Source of the DNA: Verrucomicrobium spinosum DSM 4136 = JCM 18804
GTDB lineage: Bacteria; Verrucomicrobiota; Verrucomicrobiia; Verrucomicrobiales; Verrucomicrobiaceae
DNA length: 64,000 bases
Assembly (NCBI RefSeq): GCF_000172155.1
Contig: NZ_ABIZ01000001.1
Span: 3,691,105-3,755,104 of the forward strand
Direction of reading: 5' to 3'
The notes beneath the pieces were generated by a model that saw nothing but the letters and a program-made list of their open reading frames with translations, made no database searches and was not told the DNA's origin. Position numbers and translations under genes: made by a program. The first letter of the stretch is position 1. Every line of letters begins with the position of its first letter. Shown here one piece after another: positions 1-7,631 of this stretch.

Positions 1-2
1 CC

Positions 3-497
3 GGGGTGGACAAGGGGACCATCGTAACCTTCAAAGTGGAGAGTGGGGGCAAGGCAGACTTTCGGCGCTCCATTTACCTCCAGGTGCGTCGTACCCGCCC
101 GGTCACAGTGCTGGAGACCTTTGATGCACCCGTCATGGTGCCAAACTGTGAAATGCGCAGCCAGACCACCGTGGCCCCGCAATCGCTCTTGCTGATGAAC
201 GACACGTTCGTCCTGGAGAACTCGCGGCGTCTGGCGGATCGCCTTGCTGCAGAAGTCCCTGGTGACGCTGCCGGCCAGGTGCAGCGGGCCTGGCATCTGC
301 TCTATGGGGAGGCTGCTCCTGATGCAGCGGTGGCCGAAGCATTGGCCTATTTGAAAGAGCAAACGCAGGCGCTGACGCAGTATCACCACGACATCCAGCA
401 CGCCAAGGATGCTCCCAAGCCAAATCCGCCCCAGGAAGCCTTGGCAAGCCTTTGTCAGGTGCTCCTGAGTTCGAACCGTTTTCTTTACATCGAATGA
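3..497 (+). CDS. DUF1553 (PSD1) domain protein, C-terminal fragment
   Basis: The reading frame is open to the left edge of the window, so only the last ~164 residues are present. They carry the closing part of a DUF1553 domain: an RRSIYLQVRR stretch, a TFDAPVM segment and the TVAPQSLLLMND segment that ends these proteins in Planctomycetota and Verrucomicrobiota. In the family this region follows an N-terminal c-type cytochrome (PSCyt1) and DUF1549, which would lie outside the window. The biochemical role of the family is not established. The stop codon overlaps the ATG of the next gene (ATGA at 494-497), so the two are translationally coupled, the usual DUF1553-DUF1501 pairing. Confidence 0.88.
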   Translation, partial: GVDKGTIVTFKVESGGKADFRRSIYLQVRRTRPVTVLETFDAPVMVPNCEMRSQTTVAPQSLLLMNDTFVLENSRRLADRLAAEVPGDAAGQVQRAWHLLYGEAAPDAAVAEALAYLKEQTQALTQYHHDIQHAKDAPKPNPPQEALASLCQVLLSSNRFLYIE

Positions 498-1942
498 ACC
501 ACCCTCAGCTATGCTCCCGCCGCCATTTCATGCACGCGGGGGGATTTGGTCTCGGCAGCATCGCGCTGGCATCCTTGCTCAAGCAAGATGGCTTGCTGGC
601 TGCTCCAGTAAAGCCGGCCACCTTTGGCGAGGTCACCTACGACCTGCTGCCCAAGCAGCCGCCGCACGAAGCAAAGGCCAAGGCGATGATCTCGCTCTTC
701 ATGATGGGCGGACCGTCGCAGATGGATCTGTTCGATCCCAAGCCGATGCTGACGAAGTACGACGGCCAGAAGTTTCCAGGAGAGATCAAATACGACAACC
801 TCGCCCAGGCATCTTCAAAGGTGCTCGGATCGCCCTGGAAATTTCAGAAGCACGGGCAGTGCGGCATGGAGCTGAGTGAGCTGCTGCCGCATCTCAGCAA
901 GGTGGTGGATGACATCACGCTCATTCGTTCCATGACCTCAGGAGTCAATAACCACGCCCAGGCTTTGTATGCAATGAATGCCGGGCGCACGACCGCGGGC
1001 AGACCGGCGCTGGGTTCCTGGCTGACTTATGGTCTGGGCAGCGAGACTCAGGATCTGCCTGCCTACATGGTGCTGGCCCATCCAGGAGGGCTGCCCACTT
1101 TCCAGGGCGAGCACTACACCAATGGGTGGCTGCCTGCCCTGTTTCAAGGAACCGTGATCCGCCCCACCGAGCCACGGATTCTGAACCTCGATCCGCCCGC
1201 TTCCCTGGCCGGACGTCCACAGGAGCGGCAGTTGCGATTGCTTAAGGCCTTCAACCAAGACCACCTCAGCGCACATCCGGGTGAGCTGGATCTGCAAGCC
1301 CGCATCGCCAGCTATGAGCTCGCCGCCAACATGCAGACGGCAGCCCGCGAAGCTCTGGACATTTCCAATGAGCCCGCTTCGATCAAAAAGCTGTATGGGG
1401 TGGACAACCCAGTGACTCGTGACTACGGCACCCGCTGCCTCATTGCCCGCCGTCTGGTGGAGCGGGGGGTGCGCTACGTGCAGGTGTTGAATTCCGGGCA
1501 GTCGTGGGACCAGCACAGCTCGCTGCTCTCGACCCTGCCCAAGAATTGCGCTGCATGCGACCAGCCCAGTGCTGCGTTGTTGATGGATCTCGAACAACGT
1601 GGACTCCTGGACACCACTGTGGTGCACTGGGGCGGGGAAATGGGTCGTCTGCCGGTGTTGCAAAATGACGCCGGCCGGGAGAAATGGGGTCGCGATCACA
1701 ACACCTACGGTTTTAGCATGTGGGCCGCCGGAGGCGGGTTGAAGCGCGGCTACGTCCATGGGGAGACCGATGAGTGGAGCCACAAGGCTGTGGTGGATGA
1801 AGTTCACCACTACGACTGGCACGCCACCCTGATGCACCTCTTCGGCCTGGATCACAACAAGCTCACCTACCAGCGGAACGGCGTCGCGGCGTCATTGACC
1901 GATGGGCAGGGAGCAAAGGTGGTGAGGGAGTTGCTGGCGTGA
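494..1942 (+). CDS. DUF1501 family protein, Tat-exported
   Basis: The 482-residue protein begins [17 protein letters not shown], a twin-arginine signal followed by a hydrophobic stretch ([13 protein letters not shown]), so export in folded form is likely. The body is DUF1501, a family distantly related to sulfatases and alkaline phosphatases: [16 protein letters not shown] near the N-terminus, [17 protein letters not shown], the HWGGEMGR segment in place of the common SSEFGRTP, and the [17 protein letters not shown] motif. The ATG at 494 is preferred over an upstream GTG in the same frame because it gives the Tat signal and overlaps the stop of the DUF1553 gene. Paired DUF1501 and DUF1553 proteins probably act together at the cell envelope; the substrate is unknown. 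Confidence 0.9.
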   Translation: MNHPQLCSRRHFMHAGGFGLGSIALASLLKQDGLLAAPVKPATFGEVTYDLLPKQPPHEAKAKAMISLFMMGGPSQMDLFDPKPMLTKYDGQKFPGEIKYDNLAQASSKVLGSPWKFQKHGQCGMELSELLPHLSKVVDDITLIRSMTSGVNNHAQALYAMNAGRTTAGRPALGSWLTYGLGSETQDLPAYMVLAHPGGLPTFQGEHYTNGWLPALFQGTVIRPTEPRILNLDPPASLAGRPQERQLRLLKAFNQDHLSAHPGELDLQARIASYELAANMQTAAREALDISNEPASIKKLYGVDNPVTRDYGTRCLIARRLVERGVRYVQVLNSGQSWDQHSSLLSTLPKNCAACDQPSAALLMDLEQRGLLDTTVVHWGGEMGRLPVLQNDAGREKWGRDHNTYGFSMWAAGGGLKRGYVHGETDEWSHKAVVDEVHHYDWHATLMHLFGLDHNKLTYQRNGVAASLTDGQGAKVVRELLA

Positions 1943-1947
1943 TGAGC

Positions 1948-2070
1948 CAGTGGGCAGTGGGCAGTGGGCAGTGGGCAGTGGGCAGTGGGCAGTGGGCAGT
2001 GGGCAGTGGGCAGTGGGCAGTGGGCAGTGGGCAGCGGGCAGCGGGCAGTGGGCAGTGGGCAGTGGGCAGT
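1948..2070. repeat. Heptanucleotide tandem repeat (CAGTGGG)n
   Basis: About 17.6 copies of the 7-bp unit CAGTGGG start 5 bp after the stop codon of the DUF1501 gene. All units are identical except two adjacent ones that read CAGCGGG. Because 7 is not a multiple of 3, every frame through the array is open and encodes a seven-residue repeat, which creates spurious ORFs on both strands. A homogeneous array like this is expected to change length by slippage. Confidence 0.97.
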
Positions 2071-2232
2071 TCGGGGGATTGTGGAGTAGGCTTTAGCCGA
2101 ATGCCATCAGGGAAAACGCATCGTCTTGCTGTTTTGCCTTGGCGCGCCTCGGAGCCGCGATGGTGCAACCGCCACGACTGTAACTGGTGAGCGCCTTTCA
2201 GAAGGGCCGAAGGTCCGGGTTCATACCAGCCT

Positions 2233-2245
2233 GGGGCAACGCCCC
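2233..2245. repeat. Left target-site duplication of the IS
   Basis: The 13 bp GGGGCAACGCCCC directly adjoins the left inverted repeat and is repeated exactly at 3596-3608. The target itself is an almost perfect palindrome (GGGGC, central AAC, GCCCC). Confidence 0.92.
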
Positions 2246-3595
2246 ATAAGCGCTAACTTAACATAGACATGGTAGGATTTTTTGGCTAGCGTGCGGCATG
2301 CCCTCCTTGCCCGATGAGAACTGGGATTACCTTTTGAGTCTGCTTCCGGAGAATTGGGAGTCATTGGCCAAGACGACCGGGGCCGTCCAGCGCCTGCGTG
2401 GCGCGGAGTCTTTGAGCAGTCTGTTGCGTGTTTTACTGCTGCATGCAGGTCACGGCTGTTCTTTGCGCACCGCTTCTGTGGTAGGCAAGGCAGCAGGCTG
2501 GATCAGCATGTCTGATGTGGCCCTGCACAAGAGGTTTGCTCTGTGCGAGGGGTGGCTGCAGCAGCTTTGCGCAGGGCTTTTTGCCCAAAGTCGGTTGCAA
2601 CTGCCGGCGGCTTACCGCGGCTTGAAGCTGCGCTTGGTGGATGGCACGACCATCAAGGAGCCCGGCGCCACGGGCAGTCAATGGCGCGTCCACTACAGCT
2701 TGCGAGTGCCTGATTGGCATTGTGACTTTTTCCGTCTCAATCCAGTCAGGGGCTCTGGCAATGGCGAATCGCTCAAGCATTTTGAAGTTGCCCCTGGAGA
2801 CTGCTTCTTGGCAGACCGCGGCTTTAGCCACCTGTTGGGGATCGAGCATGTCTATCGGGGCGGGGCGCATGTGATCATGCGGCTTAACGAACAAAACACC
2901 CCATTGGAAGATGAGCAGGGACGTCCAGTTGTCCTGCTGCCCTGGCTCCGCAAGCTCAAGCAGCCGGGAGTGGCGGCGGGCCTGGATCTTTGGGTGCGCC
3001 CACGTAAGGAGGACTCCTTGGAAAAGCGTGTGCCAGTGCGTCTGTGCGCCGTGCGCAAAAGCGTGGAAGCTGCCGCTTTGGCACAACGCAAAGTGCAGCG
3101 ACGCGCTCAACAAGATCAGACCAAACTGCGCGCAGCCACCTTGGAGCACACGGCTTGGATCGTGGTGCTGACCACCGTGCCAAGGGACACGCTGAGCGAT
3201 GTAGAGGTGCTTCAATGGTATCGGGTGCGCTGGCAAATTGAACTGGCTTTCAAGAGGCTCAAATCACTGGGAGATGTCGGACACCTGCCCAAAAGTGATG
3301 AGCGATCCAGTCGAGCGTGGGTCTACGCCAAACTGCTCATTGCTTTACTCAGTGAAAAGATGCAGCGCCACGCGGCGGCCCTTTCCCCCTGGGGAGGACG
3401 TTGGCTGGAGAATGAAACGCCCCCGCAGCCACTGGCGGGAGACTGAGTGGCTCATTGAGTTGATCCAGGCGGCTACTTGGCCGCCGCTGCGAATCGCTGA
3501 CTGTCTGAGTTCCTGGAATCAGATCGCTCAAGACCTCGCCGAACGAAAGCGAAAAAAAATGCCGCGTGTTCAAAGCCTCTTAAGTTAGCGCTTAT
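2246..3595 (+). mobile_element. IS4-family-like insertion sequence, 1350 bp, complete ends
   Basis: The ends are perfect 16-bp inverted repeats: ATAAGCGCTAACTTAA at 2246-2261 and its reverse complement at 3580-3595. They are flanked by an identical 13-bp direct repeat, GGGGCAACGCCCC, at 2233-2245 and 3596-3608, which is a target-site duplication. A duplication of this length fits the IS4 family. Joining the flanks restores the hairpin CCTGGGGC-AAC-GCCCCAGG, so the element inserted into a REP-like palindrome. It carries one transposase reading frame, which is interrupted near its 3' end. Confidence 0.95.
2298..3446 (+). pseudogene. IS4-type DDE transposase, probably frameshifted at its C-terminus
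   Basis: The 382-residue frame has the RNase H-like DDE core of IS4 transposases: first Asp in LVDGTTIKEPG (~residues 115-125), second Asp in FLADRGFS (~175), and the YRVRWQIELAFKRLKSL signature (Y-x2-R-x3-E-x6-K type, ~310-326) carrying the catalytic Glu. After LSPWG (~3390) the frame runs into an atypical tail and stops at 3446. The next frame stays open to 3588 and reads RSHWRETEWLIELIQ...RKRKKMPRVQSLLS, which looks like the normal IS4 C-terminus. One extra base between about 3380 and 3425, perhaps in a run of five Cs, would explain this. Programmed frameshifting is possible, but a disabling mutation is simpler. Confidence 0.85.
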
Positions 3596-3608
3596 GGGGC
3601 AACGCCCC
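3596..3608. repeat. Right target-site duplication of the IS
   Basis: This is the exact copy of the 13-bp sequence at 2233-2245, directly adjoining the right inverted repeat of the element. Confidence 0.92.
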
Positions 3609-3633
3609 AGGGATAGATGGCCAAACTACCCAT

Positions 3634-3707
3634 GAGGGCTGTAGGCCCGGTGTCATCAAGTCTGCCTATGACGAGCATCCCTGAATGACGTCGGGCCTAC
3701 AGCCCTC
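3634..3707. repeat. Hairpin with 16-bp perfect stem
   Basis: GAGGGCTGTAGGCCCG at 3634-3649 is the exact reverse complement of 3692-3707, with a 42-nt loop. It belongs to the REP-like sequences next to the IS. No coding frame is convincing here. Confidence 0.85.
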
Positions 3708-3878
3708 AAGATCTAAAACGAGCGCCTGCCTTGGGCGTTGCCCAAGGCTGCAATGATGCCGGACCTTCGGCCCTCAATACTTTCACAAAAGAGAGATGCT
3801 CGACCTCTCCACTTTTCCCTGATGGCATTGGGCTTTAGCCTGCGGGAGTTTGAAGTTTGACATGGCGCGTTATCTCAT

Positions 3879-4133
3879 GAACCCGGAGGGTTCGCCACGA
3901 ATAGAGCCATGGGTGAAGCGAGCGTGGCGAGTGCAACCCATGGATAGGGACCTGACGAAATCTACCGCGGAGCGGTAGGCCCATGGCGGCCAAACGACCT
4001 ACTGGTCGCATCACGTGATTTACGTCTGGGGTCCGCAACACGATGGGCCTACCGCTCCGCGGTAGCCATTCCACGGGTAGCCCTCGCTACGCTCGGTCGA
4101 CCCGTGGCTACGCATGGGGAACCCTCCGGGTTC
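3879..4133. repeat. ~255-bp imperfect palindrome (MITE- or REP-cluster-like)
   Basis: The two arms mirror each other. GAACCCGGAGGGTTC at 3879-3893 pairs with its inverse at 4119-4133. The hairpin module 3907-3943 (CCATGGGT...ACCCATGG) pairs with a diverged inverse copy at 4071-4107 (CCACGGGT...ACCCGTGG). The 22 bp at 3963-3984 is an exact reverse complement of 4043-4064. The centre, 3985-4042, is 58 bp. A further copy of the 15-bp end lies at 4175-4189. There is no ORF typical of a transposase, so it would be a non-autonomous element or a head-to-head REP cluster. Confidence 0.85.
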
Positions 4134-4262
4134 GGAACTGCGTGGGCGCGCAGGCCTGGGGCATATTGACGCATGAACCCTCCGGGTTCTCATGAAGAGC
4201 GTGTGCGTGTCATATCCAGGAGCGATGAAATACCGCAACGGGTGAATCGAGACGGCACTCAC

Positions 4263-4296
4263 AAAAAAGCCACCGCAGATCGCTGCGGTGGCTTTT
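4263..4296 (-). terminator. Rho-independent terminator of the hydrolase gene
   Basis: The stem GCCACCGCAG/CTGCGGTGGC (4269-4278 with 4283-4292) has a 4-nt loop. On the minus strand it is followed by a run of six Ts. It lies about 30 bp after the stop of the minus-strand hydrolase gene. Confidence 0.88.
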
Positions 4297-4324
4297 GACA
4301 TCGTCCAACTCAACAAATCAGGCG

Positions 4325-5128
4325 CTAGTGCTTCAGCAACCAGTCCGTCGTGCGAGGGTTGAAGTCGTTCATGCACTCCCAGTGAAAGGCGTGACCGGCA
4401 TTGTCATAAAGGTGAAGATCTGCACCAGGAATGTTGGCGGCGACTTCCTCGCTCATCCACCGGGGGGTGAAGACGTCGTCTTTGCCGCCGATGACGAGGG
4501 CGGGGCATTTTACATTCTTCAGGTCATTCAGCGTATTGTGGCTCATGGCGGCGGCGGCCTGGGCTTCCATGGCATGCACGGGCTGGGGGGCGGCGTTGAT
4601 GGCGGCATCCCGCAGGCCTTGCTGCATGTTGTTCCAGCAGTCATCGTTGTCGAACCACGGCTTGGTGAAAATCAACATCTGCACATAGTGCATGAAGTCT
4701 TCCGGGCGGAAGTTGGCTTTGCACTTCATCATGTGTTCCCAGGTGTAGAGCCCAAATCGGTCCTGACGGGCCCAGGTACACATGAGGATGAGGCTCTGCA
4801 CCTTCTCAGGGTGGCGTAGGGCCAGCTTCTGGGCGATGACACTGCCCAGGGAGCAGCCCACGACACGGGCTTTCTTGATGCCCAAGGCGTCCATGAGGCC
4901 GGCATAGTCATCCGCCATCATGTCTGTGGTGTACGGTCCGGCGGGCTTGTCTGTCATGCCTACGCCGCGGTTGTCACCCAGAATGCAGCGGAAATGCTCC
5001 TGCCAGACATTGGCATGGGCCTCCCAAACGCCGCCAGGGGCGGTGACGCCCATGATGCAGATGAGCGGTTCTCCGGTGCCGCGCTCTTCGTAGTACATGT
5101 TGATGCCATTGGTCTGGACGTGGGGCAT
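4325..5128 (-). CDS. Alpha/beta hydrolase
   Basis: The 267-residue protein has the alpha/beta-hydrolase fold layout: an oxyanion-loop region ICIMGVTAPGGVW (~24-36), DNRGVGMTD (~52-60), the nucleophile elbow GCSLGS with Ser at about 92, the acid in GGKDDVFTP (~214) and the catalytic His in NAGHAFHW (~243). There is no signal peptide, so it is probably cytoplasmic. The motif set resembles haloperoxidase, esterase or 3-oxoadipate-enol-lactonase-like enzymes; the substrate cannot be deduced. It is monocistronic, bounded downstream by its own terminator and the repeat nest. Confidence 0.9.
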   Translation of the reverse strand: MPHVQTNGINMYYEERGTGEPLICIMGVTAPGGVWEAHANVWQEHFRCILGDNRGVGMTDKPAGPYTTDMMADDYAGLMDALGIKKARVVGCSLGSVIAQKLALRHPEKVQSLILMCTWARQDRFGLYTWEHMMKCKANFRPEDFMHYVQMLIFTKPWFDNDDCWNNMQQGLRDAAINAAPQPVHAMEAQAAAAMSHNTLNDLKNVKCPALVIGGKDDVFTPRWMSEEVAANIPGADLHLYDNAGHAFHWECMNDFNPRTTDWLLKH

Positions 5129-5349
5129 GGGTGAGAAAAAGGTAGTGAGATGGTTGTTTCTTGAAGCGTGGCCCAGGGTCGCGTTGGCTCCCTGGCGAGC
5201 CTCAAGAGCTAGCGGAGGGGGGGGGAGATGCCAAGCGCAAAATAATGCCCGGAGCTCCGCATTTCACCGGTGGCAAGATCGACCCAGCGATGGGAGGTGA
5301 CGAATCTGTTGCGTGCTTCCGGGCATGATTTTTGCGATAATACCGCTGC

Positions 5350-5520
5350 ATGAAAACCAAAGATGCACACAAGCCGGCGTCGGCGGCGCGGCGGCCGATG
5401 GCTCCCTTGGCCATATGGATTTTTGAGGCACTCGCCATCGTTCTCCTCACCTTGGTGATGACGGTGATCAACGAGTTCCGCCATCATCCGGCCGCCACTC
5501 CTGTGGCCAACGAGACCTAA
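5350..5520 (+). CDS. Possible small single-span membrane protein
   Basis: A 56-residue frame begins MKTKDAHKPASAARR and contains one strongly hydrophobic segment (MAPLAIWIFEALAIVLLTLVM, about residues 17-37) followed by a polar tail. The positive residues before the span suggest a cytoplasmic N-terminus. An internal ATG at codon 17 is an alternative start. No clear Shine-Dalgarno sequence precedes either. It lies divergently from the hydrolase gene. The family is not recognised, and the call rests on the membrane-protein-like composition. Confidence 0.45.
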   Translation: MKTKDAHKPASAARRPMAPLAIWIFEALAIVLLTLVMTVINEFRHHPAATPVANET

Positions 5521-5711
5521 GCGCACGCTCCGGGCTCTAAAAAACGCAAAAGCCGCTCCCTGCTCCACACATTGGCCCTCCTTTGAAAGTTGGCCAGAGT
5601 GGAAGGGGGAAGCGGCTCTGCTGCAAACAGTTGACTTGGCCCGGGTGCCGTGTCGTCGGAGCGCGAAGAGTCGATCCCGACGAAAAGCTTAAACCCCGAG
5701 GTTGGTCTGTC

Positions 5712-5882
5712 TCAAGGGCTGGTCCGGAGGCGGAACAAGGAGGCAACCCGCAGACCAAACTGGATCACAGTGCTGGCCGCATCAAAGGGCCGCGCCACCA
5801 AATCCAGGCTGCGAGCGACGCCATACCATGGGCTCGTGACTTGCTTTTCGGGAAGTGGACGGAAGGCGTCTGGGGTGATCAT
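5712..5882 (-). CDS. Possible small protein, 56 aa
   Basis: The minus-strand frame starts MITPDAFRPLPEKQVTSPWY and ends with a basic, amphipathic stretch (FDAASTVIQFGLRVASLFRLR). About 70 percent of its codons end in G or C, like real genes in the window, and it fills an otherwise empty interval of ~500 bp upstream-opposed to ppk2. No ribosome-binding site or family is recognised. The rest of 5521-6010 holds no convincing gene; imperfect AGCCGCT/AGCGGCT inverted sequence spans 5550-5615. Confidence 0.35.
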   Translation of the reverse strand: MITPDAFRPLPEKQVTSPWYGVARSLDLVARPFDAASTVIQFGLRVASLFRLRTSP

Positions 5883-6012
5883 GGACGATTTGTCGGGTGT
5901 TGGGGTGAATAGGGAAAAGACTGAGAGGTAGTTTGCAGCCGAAAATATACCAGATGACTAAAGAAATAATAAAAAAACATCGAAAAATAACCTTGCCGTC
6001 TAAAACAAAAGG

Positions 6013-6032
6013 TGTACGCCGGGCTGGCGTCC
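6013..6032 (-). terminator. Possible terminator of ppk2
   Basis: A short 5-bp stem ACGCC/GGCGT (6016-6020 with 6026-6030), followed on the minus strand by a T-rich CCTTTTGTTTTAG. It sits directly after the ppk2 stop codon. The stem is short, so efficiency is uncertain. Confidence 0.5.
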
Positions 6033-6033
6033 C

Positions 6034-7035
6034 CTAGTAAACCTGAGGTACGATGATGTCGTCCGGCACAGGGTTGCGGTGATAGTCCTTGTGCCGCTTC
6101 CGCACTGGAAGCGCGACCGGTTGTTTGTCCACTTCTTCATACGGCACCTGCTGGAGCAGATGGTGAATGCAGTTGAGCCGCGCTTTTTTCTTGTCCACCG
6201 CAGGGACGACCCACCAGGGGGTCTCAGGGAGGCTGGTTCGTTCCAGCATGATCTCCTTTGCCTTGGTGTACTCCTCCCAGCGGCTGCGAGATTCAAGATC
6301 CATGGGGCTGAGTTTCCACTGTTTGAGCGGGTCGTGGATGCGGCAGGTGAACCGGAATTCCTGTTCCTCGTCCGTGATCGAGAACCAGTACTTGAGGACT
6401 TGGGTGCCAGACCGGATCAGCATTTTTTCAAATTCAGGCACGGACCGGAAGAACTCTTCGTATTCCTCATCGGTACAAAAGCCCATGACTCGCTCCACCC
6501 CAGCCCGGTTGTACCAACTGCGGTCGAAGAGCACAATCTCCCCGCCAGCAGGGAGGTGTGCAGCATAACGCTGAAAGTACCACTGCGTCCGCTCACGCTC
6601 GGTGGGGGCAGGTAGAGCCGCGACCCGGCAGACACGTGGATTCAGTCGCTGGGTGATGCGCTTGATGACGCCGCCCTTGCCAGCTGCATCCCGACCTTCG
6701 AAGATGACCACCAGCTTGTGCTTGGTGCGCATGACCCACTCCTGGAGTTTGACCAGCTCCCCCTGGAGCCGGAGCAGCTCGCGGAAATAGAGTTTCCGGA
6801 ACTCCATAGCCTCGGTGGACACGGCTGGGTCATTGGGATCAAACCCCGCGAGGTCATCCAGCTCCATCTCCAGCTCCTCGTCGAAGCTGTCGATCGCTTC
6901 TTCATGCAGACGGGCAAAGATCTCGTTGTTGACGCGCAGCGGGGACTCGCCGTTTGAGCCGCCGGTTTTGCTCTTGGTGGCCGATTTCTTGGAGACCTTG
7001 GAGACAGGGGAAGGGGACTTCTTGGGAGAGGGCAT
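6034..7035 (-). CDS. ppk2: Polyphosphate kinase 2 family protein
   Basis: PPK2 enzymes transfer phosphate between polyphosphate and nucleoside di- or monophosphates. The 333-residue protein has a basic, low-complexity N-terminus (~1-30), then the P-loop kinase core: Walker A FEGRDAAGKGG (~115-125), the lid-type segment with NPRVCRVAALPAPTERE (~133-149) and Walker B VLFDRSWYNR (~169-178). The motifs DEEQEFRFTCRIHDPLKQWKLS and PWWVVPAVDKKKARLN are typical of the family. One-domain length argues for a class I-type enzyme that makes GTP or ATP from polyphosphate, but class cannot be settled by eye. It is encoded alone. Confidence 0.93.
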   Translation of the reverse strand: MPSPKKSPSPVSKVSKKSATKSKTGGSNGESPLRVNNEIFARLHEEAIDSFDEELEMELDDLAGFDPNDPAVSTEAMEFRKLYFRELLRLQGELVKLQEWVMRTKHKLVVIFEGRDAAGKGGVIKRITQRLNPRVCRVAALPAPTERERTQWYFQRYAAHLPAGGEIVLFDRSWYNRAGVERVMGFCTDEEYEEFFRSVPEFEKMLIRSGTQVLKYWFSITDEEQEFRFTCRIHDPLKQWKLSPMDLESRSRWEEYTKAKEIMLERTSLPETPWWVVPAVDKKKARLNCIHHLLQQVPYEEVDKQPVALPVRKRHKDYHRNPVPDDIIVPQVY

Positions 7036-7165
7036 GGTGGATGCAGGCCCTTTACGCCAGCATCCCCAGCCTCAAAAGAGACCTAACGTGACAAATAGTT
7101 CAGGCAAATCTTCTGGAGAAGTCAAAAGACTGAGCACGCCCGATGCTGCCAAGGTGCGGCTTTGC

Positions 7166-7516
7166 CTACAGCACTTGCTGGGTGAGTGGCTCGTTATTGG
7201 GTCCCAACAGCAGGCGCTTGGGGGTGATCGGCTTGTCGTCCAGCCCGAAGGCCATGATGGTCACCCGGTGACCGGCGGTGATGAGGTGGGCGGCAGCTCC
7301 ATTGACGACGATCTGGCCGGAACCTTCCTTGCCCTCAATGACATAGGTCTCAAGGCGCGCCCCGTTTGTCACTGAGGTGACCAGCACTTTCTCGCCCACC
7401 CAGATGTCCACGGCCCTCATGAGATCGGGCGGAATCGAGATGCTCCCTTCGTATTCGACGTTGGAATCCGTAATGGCGGCGCGGTGCAGTTTGGACTTGA
7501 GCTGAATGCGTAACAC
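7166..7516 (-). CDS. panD: Aspartate 1-decarboxylase proenzyme
   Basis: PanD converts L-aspartate to beta-alanine for pantothenate and coenzyme A synthesis. The 116-residue protein matches the family in length and motifs: [17 protein letters not shown] near the N-terminus, with the Gly-Ser pair (~24-25) where the proenzyme cleaves itself to form the pyruvoyl cofactor, then ISIPPDLM, the [12 protein letters not shown] segment and NGAAAHL. All residues expected for self-processing are visible. It is transcribed divergently from htpG. No other pantothenate gene is in the window. Confidence 0.96.
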   Translation of the reverse strand: MLRIQLKSKLHRAAITDSNVEYEGSISIPPDLMRAVDIWVGEKVLVTSVTNGARLETYVIEGKEGSGQIVVNGAAAHLITAGHRVTIMAFGLDDKPITPKRLLLGPNNEPLTQQVL

Positions 7517-7631
7517 AAGAGCAAAGTGCTTCCCGCGGCCAACCCGTCAAGCGGTTTGCCCTCCGTTTTGACAACGTCGGAAGCGTGTCTATGATCCAGG
7601 CCCCAGATTCGCAATTTTCCATCAAAATATC

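Larger units (their letters stand above)
2089..3840. repeat. Nested inverted pair of REP-like elements around the IS
   Basis: Two elements occur as mirror-image pairs. The outer pair is 2100-2116 with 3813-3829, an exact 17-bp match in inverse orientation, each next to a GGCTTTAGCC palindrome (2089-2098 and 3831-3840). The inner pair is GGGCCGAAGGTCCGG at 2204-2218 with its reverse complement at 3759-3773, each followed on its own strand by a CCT(G/T)GGGC...GCCC hairpin (2230-2245 continued at 3605-3610; 3729-3747). The left inner hairpin has been split by the IS4-type element. Without the IS, the arms would lie about 400 bp apart. Confidence 0.8.

Noticed and set aside
1948-2070. Possible CRISPR array
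   Set aside because: The unit is 7 bp with no spacers; it is a simple tandem repeat.
1939-2190. ORF of 83 codons with (QWAVGSG)n repeat, and its mirror ORF on the minus strand
   Set aside because: Both are translations of the CAGTGGG array, which is open in every frame; neither has coding features outside the repeat.
5209-5568. Minus-strand ORFs between the hydrolase and ppk2
   Set aside because: Arg- and His-rich frames with no start signal or domain; the plus-strand mini-ORF at 5350 is the better candidate there.
5521-6010. Possible structured RNA upstream of ppk2
   Set aside because: I compared it by eye with RNase P, tmRNA, 6S and SRP RNA landmarks and found no match; only weak inverted sequence is present.
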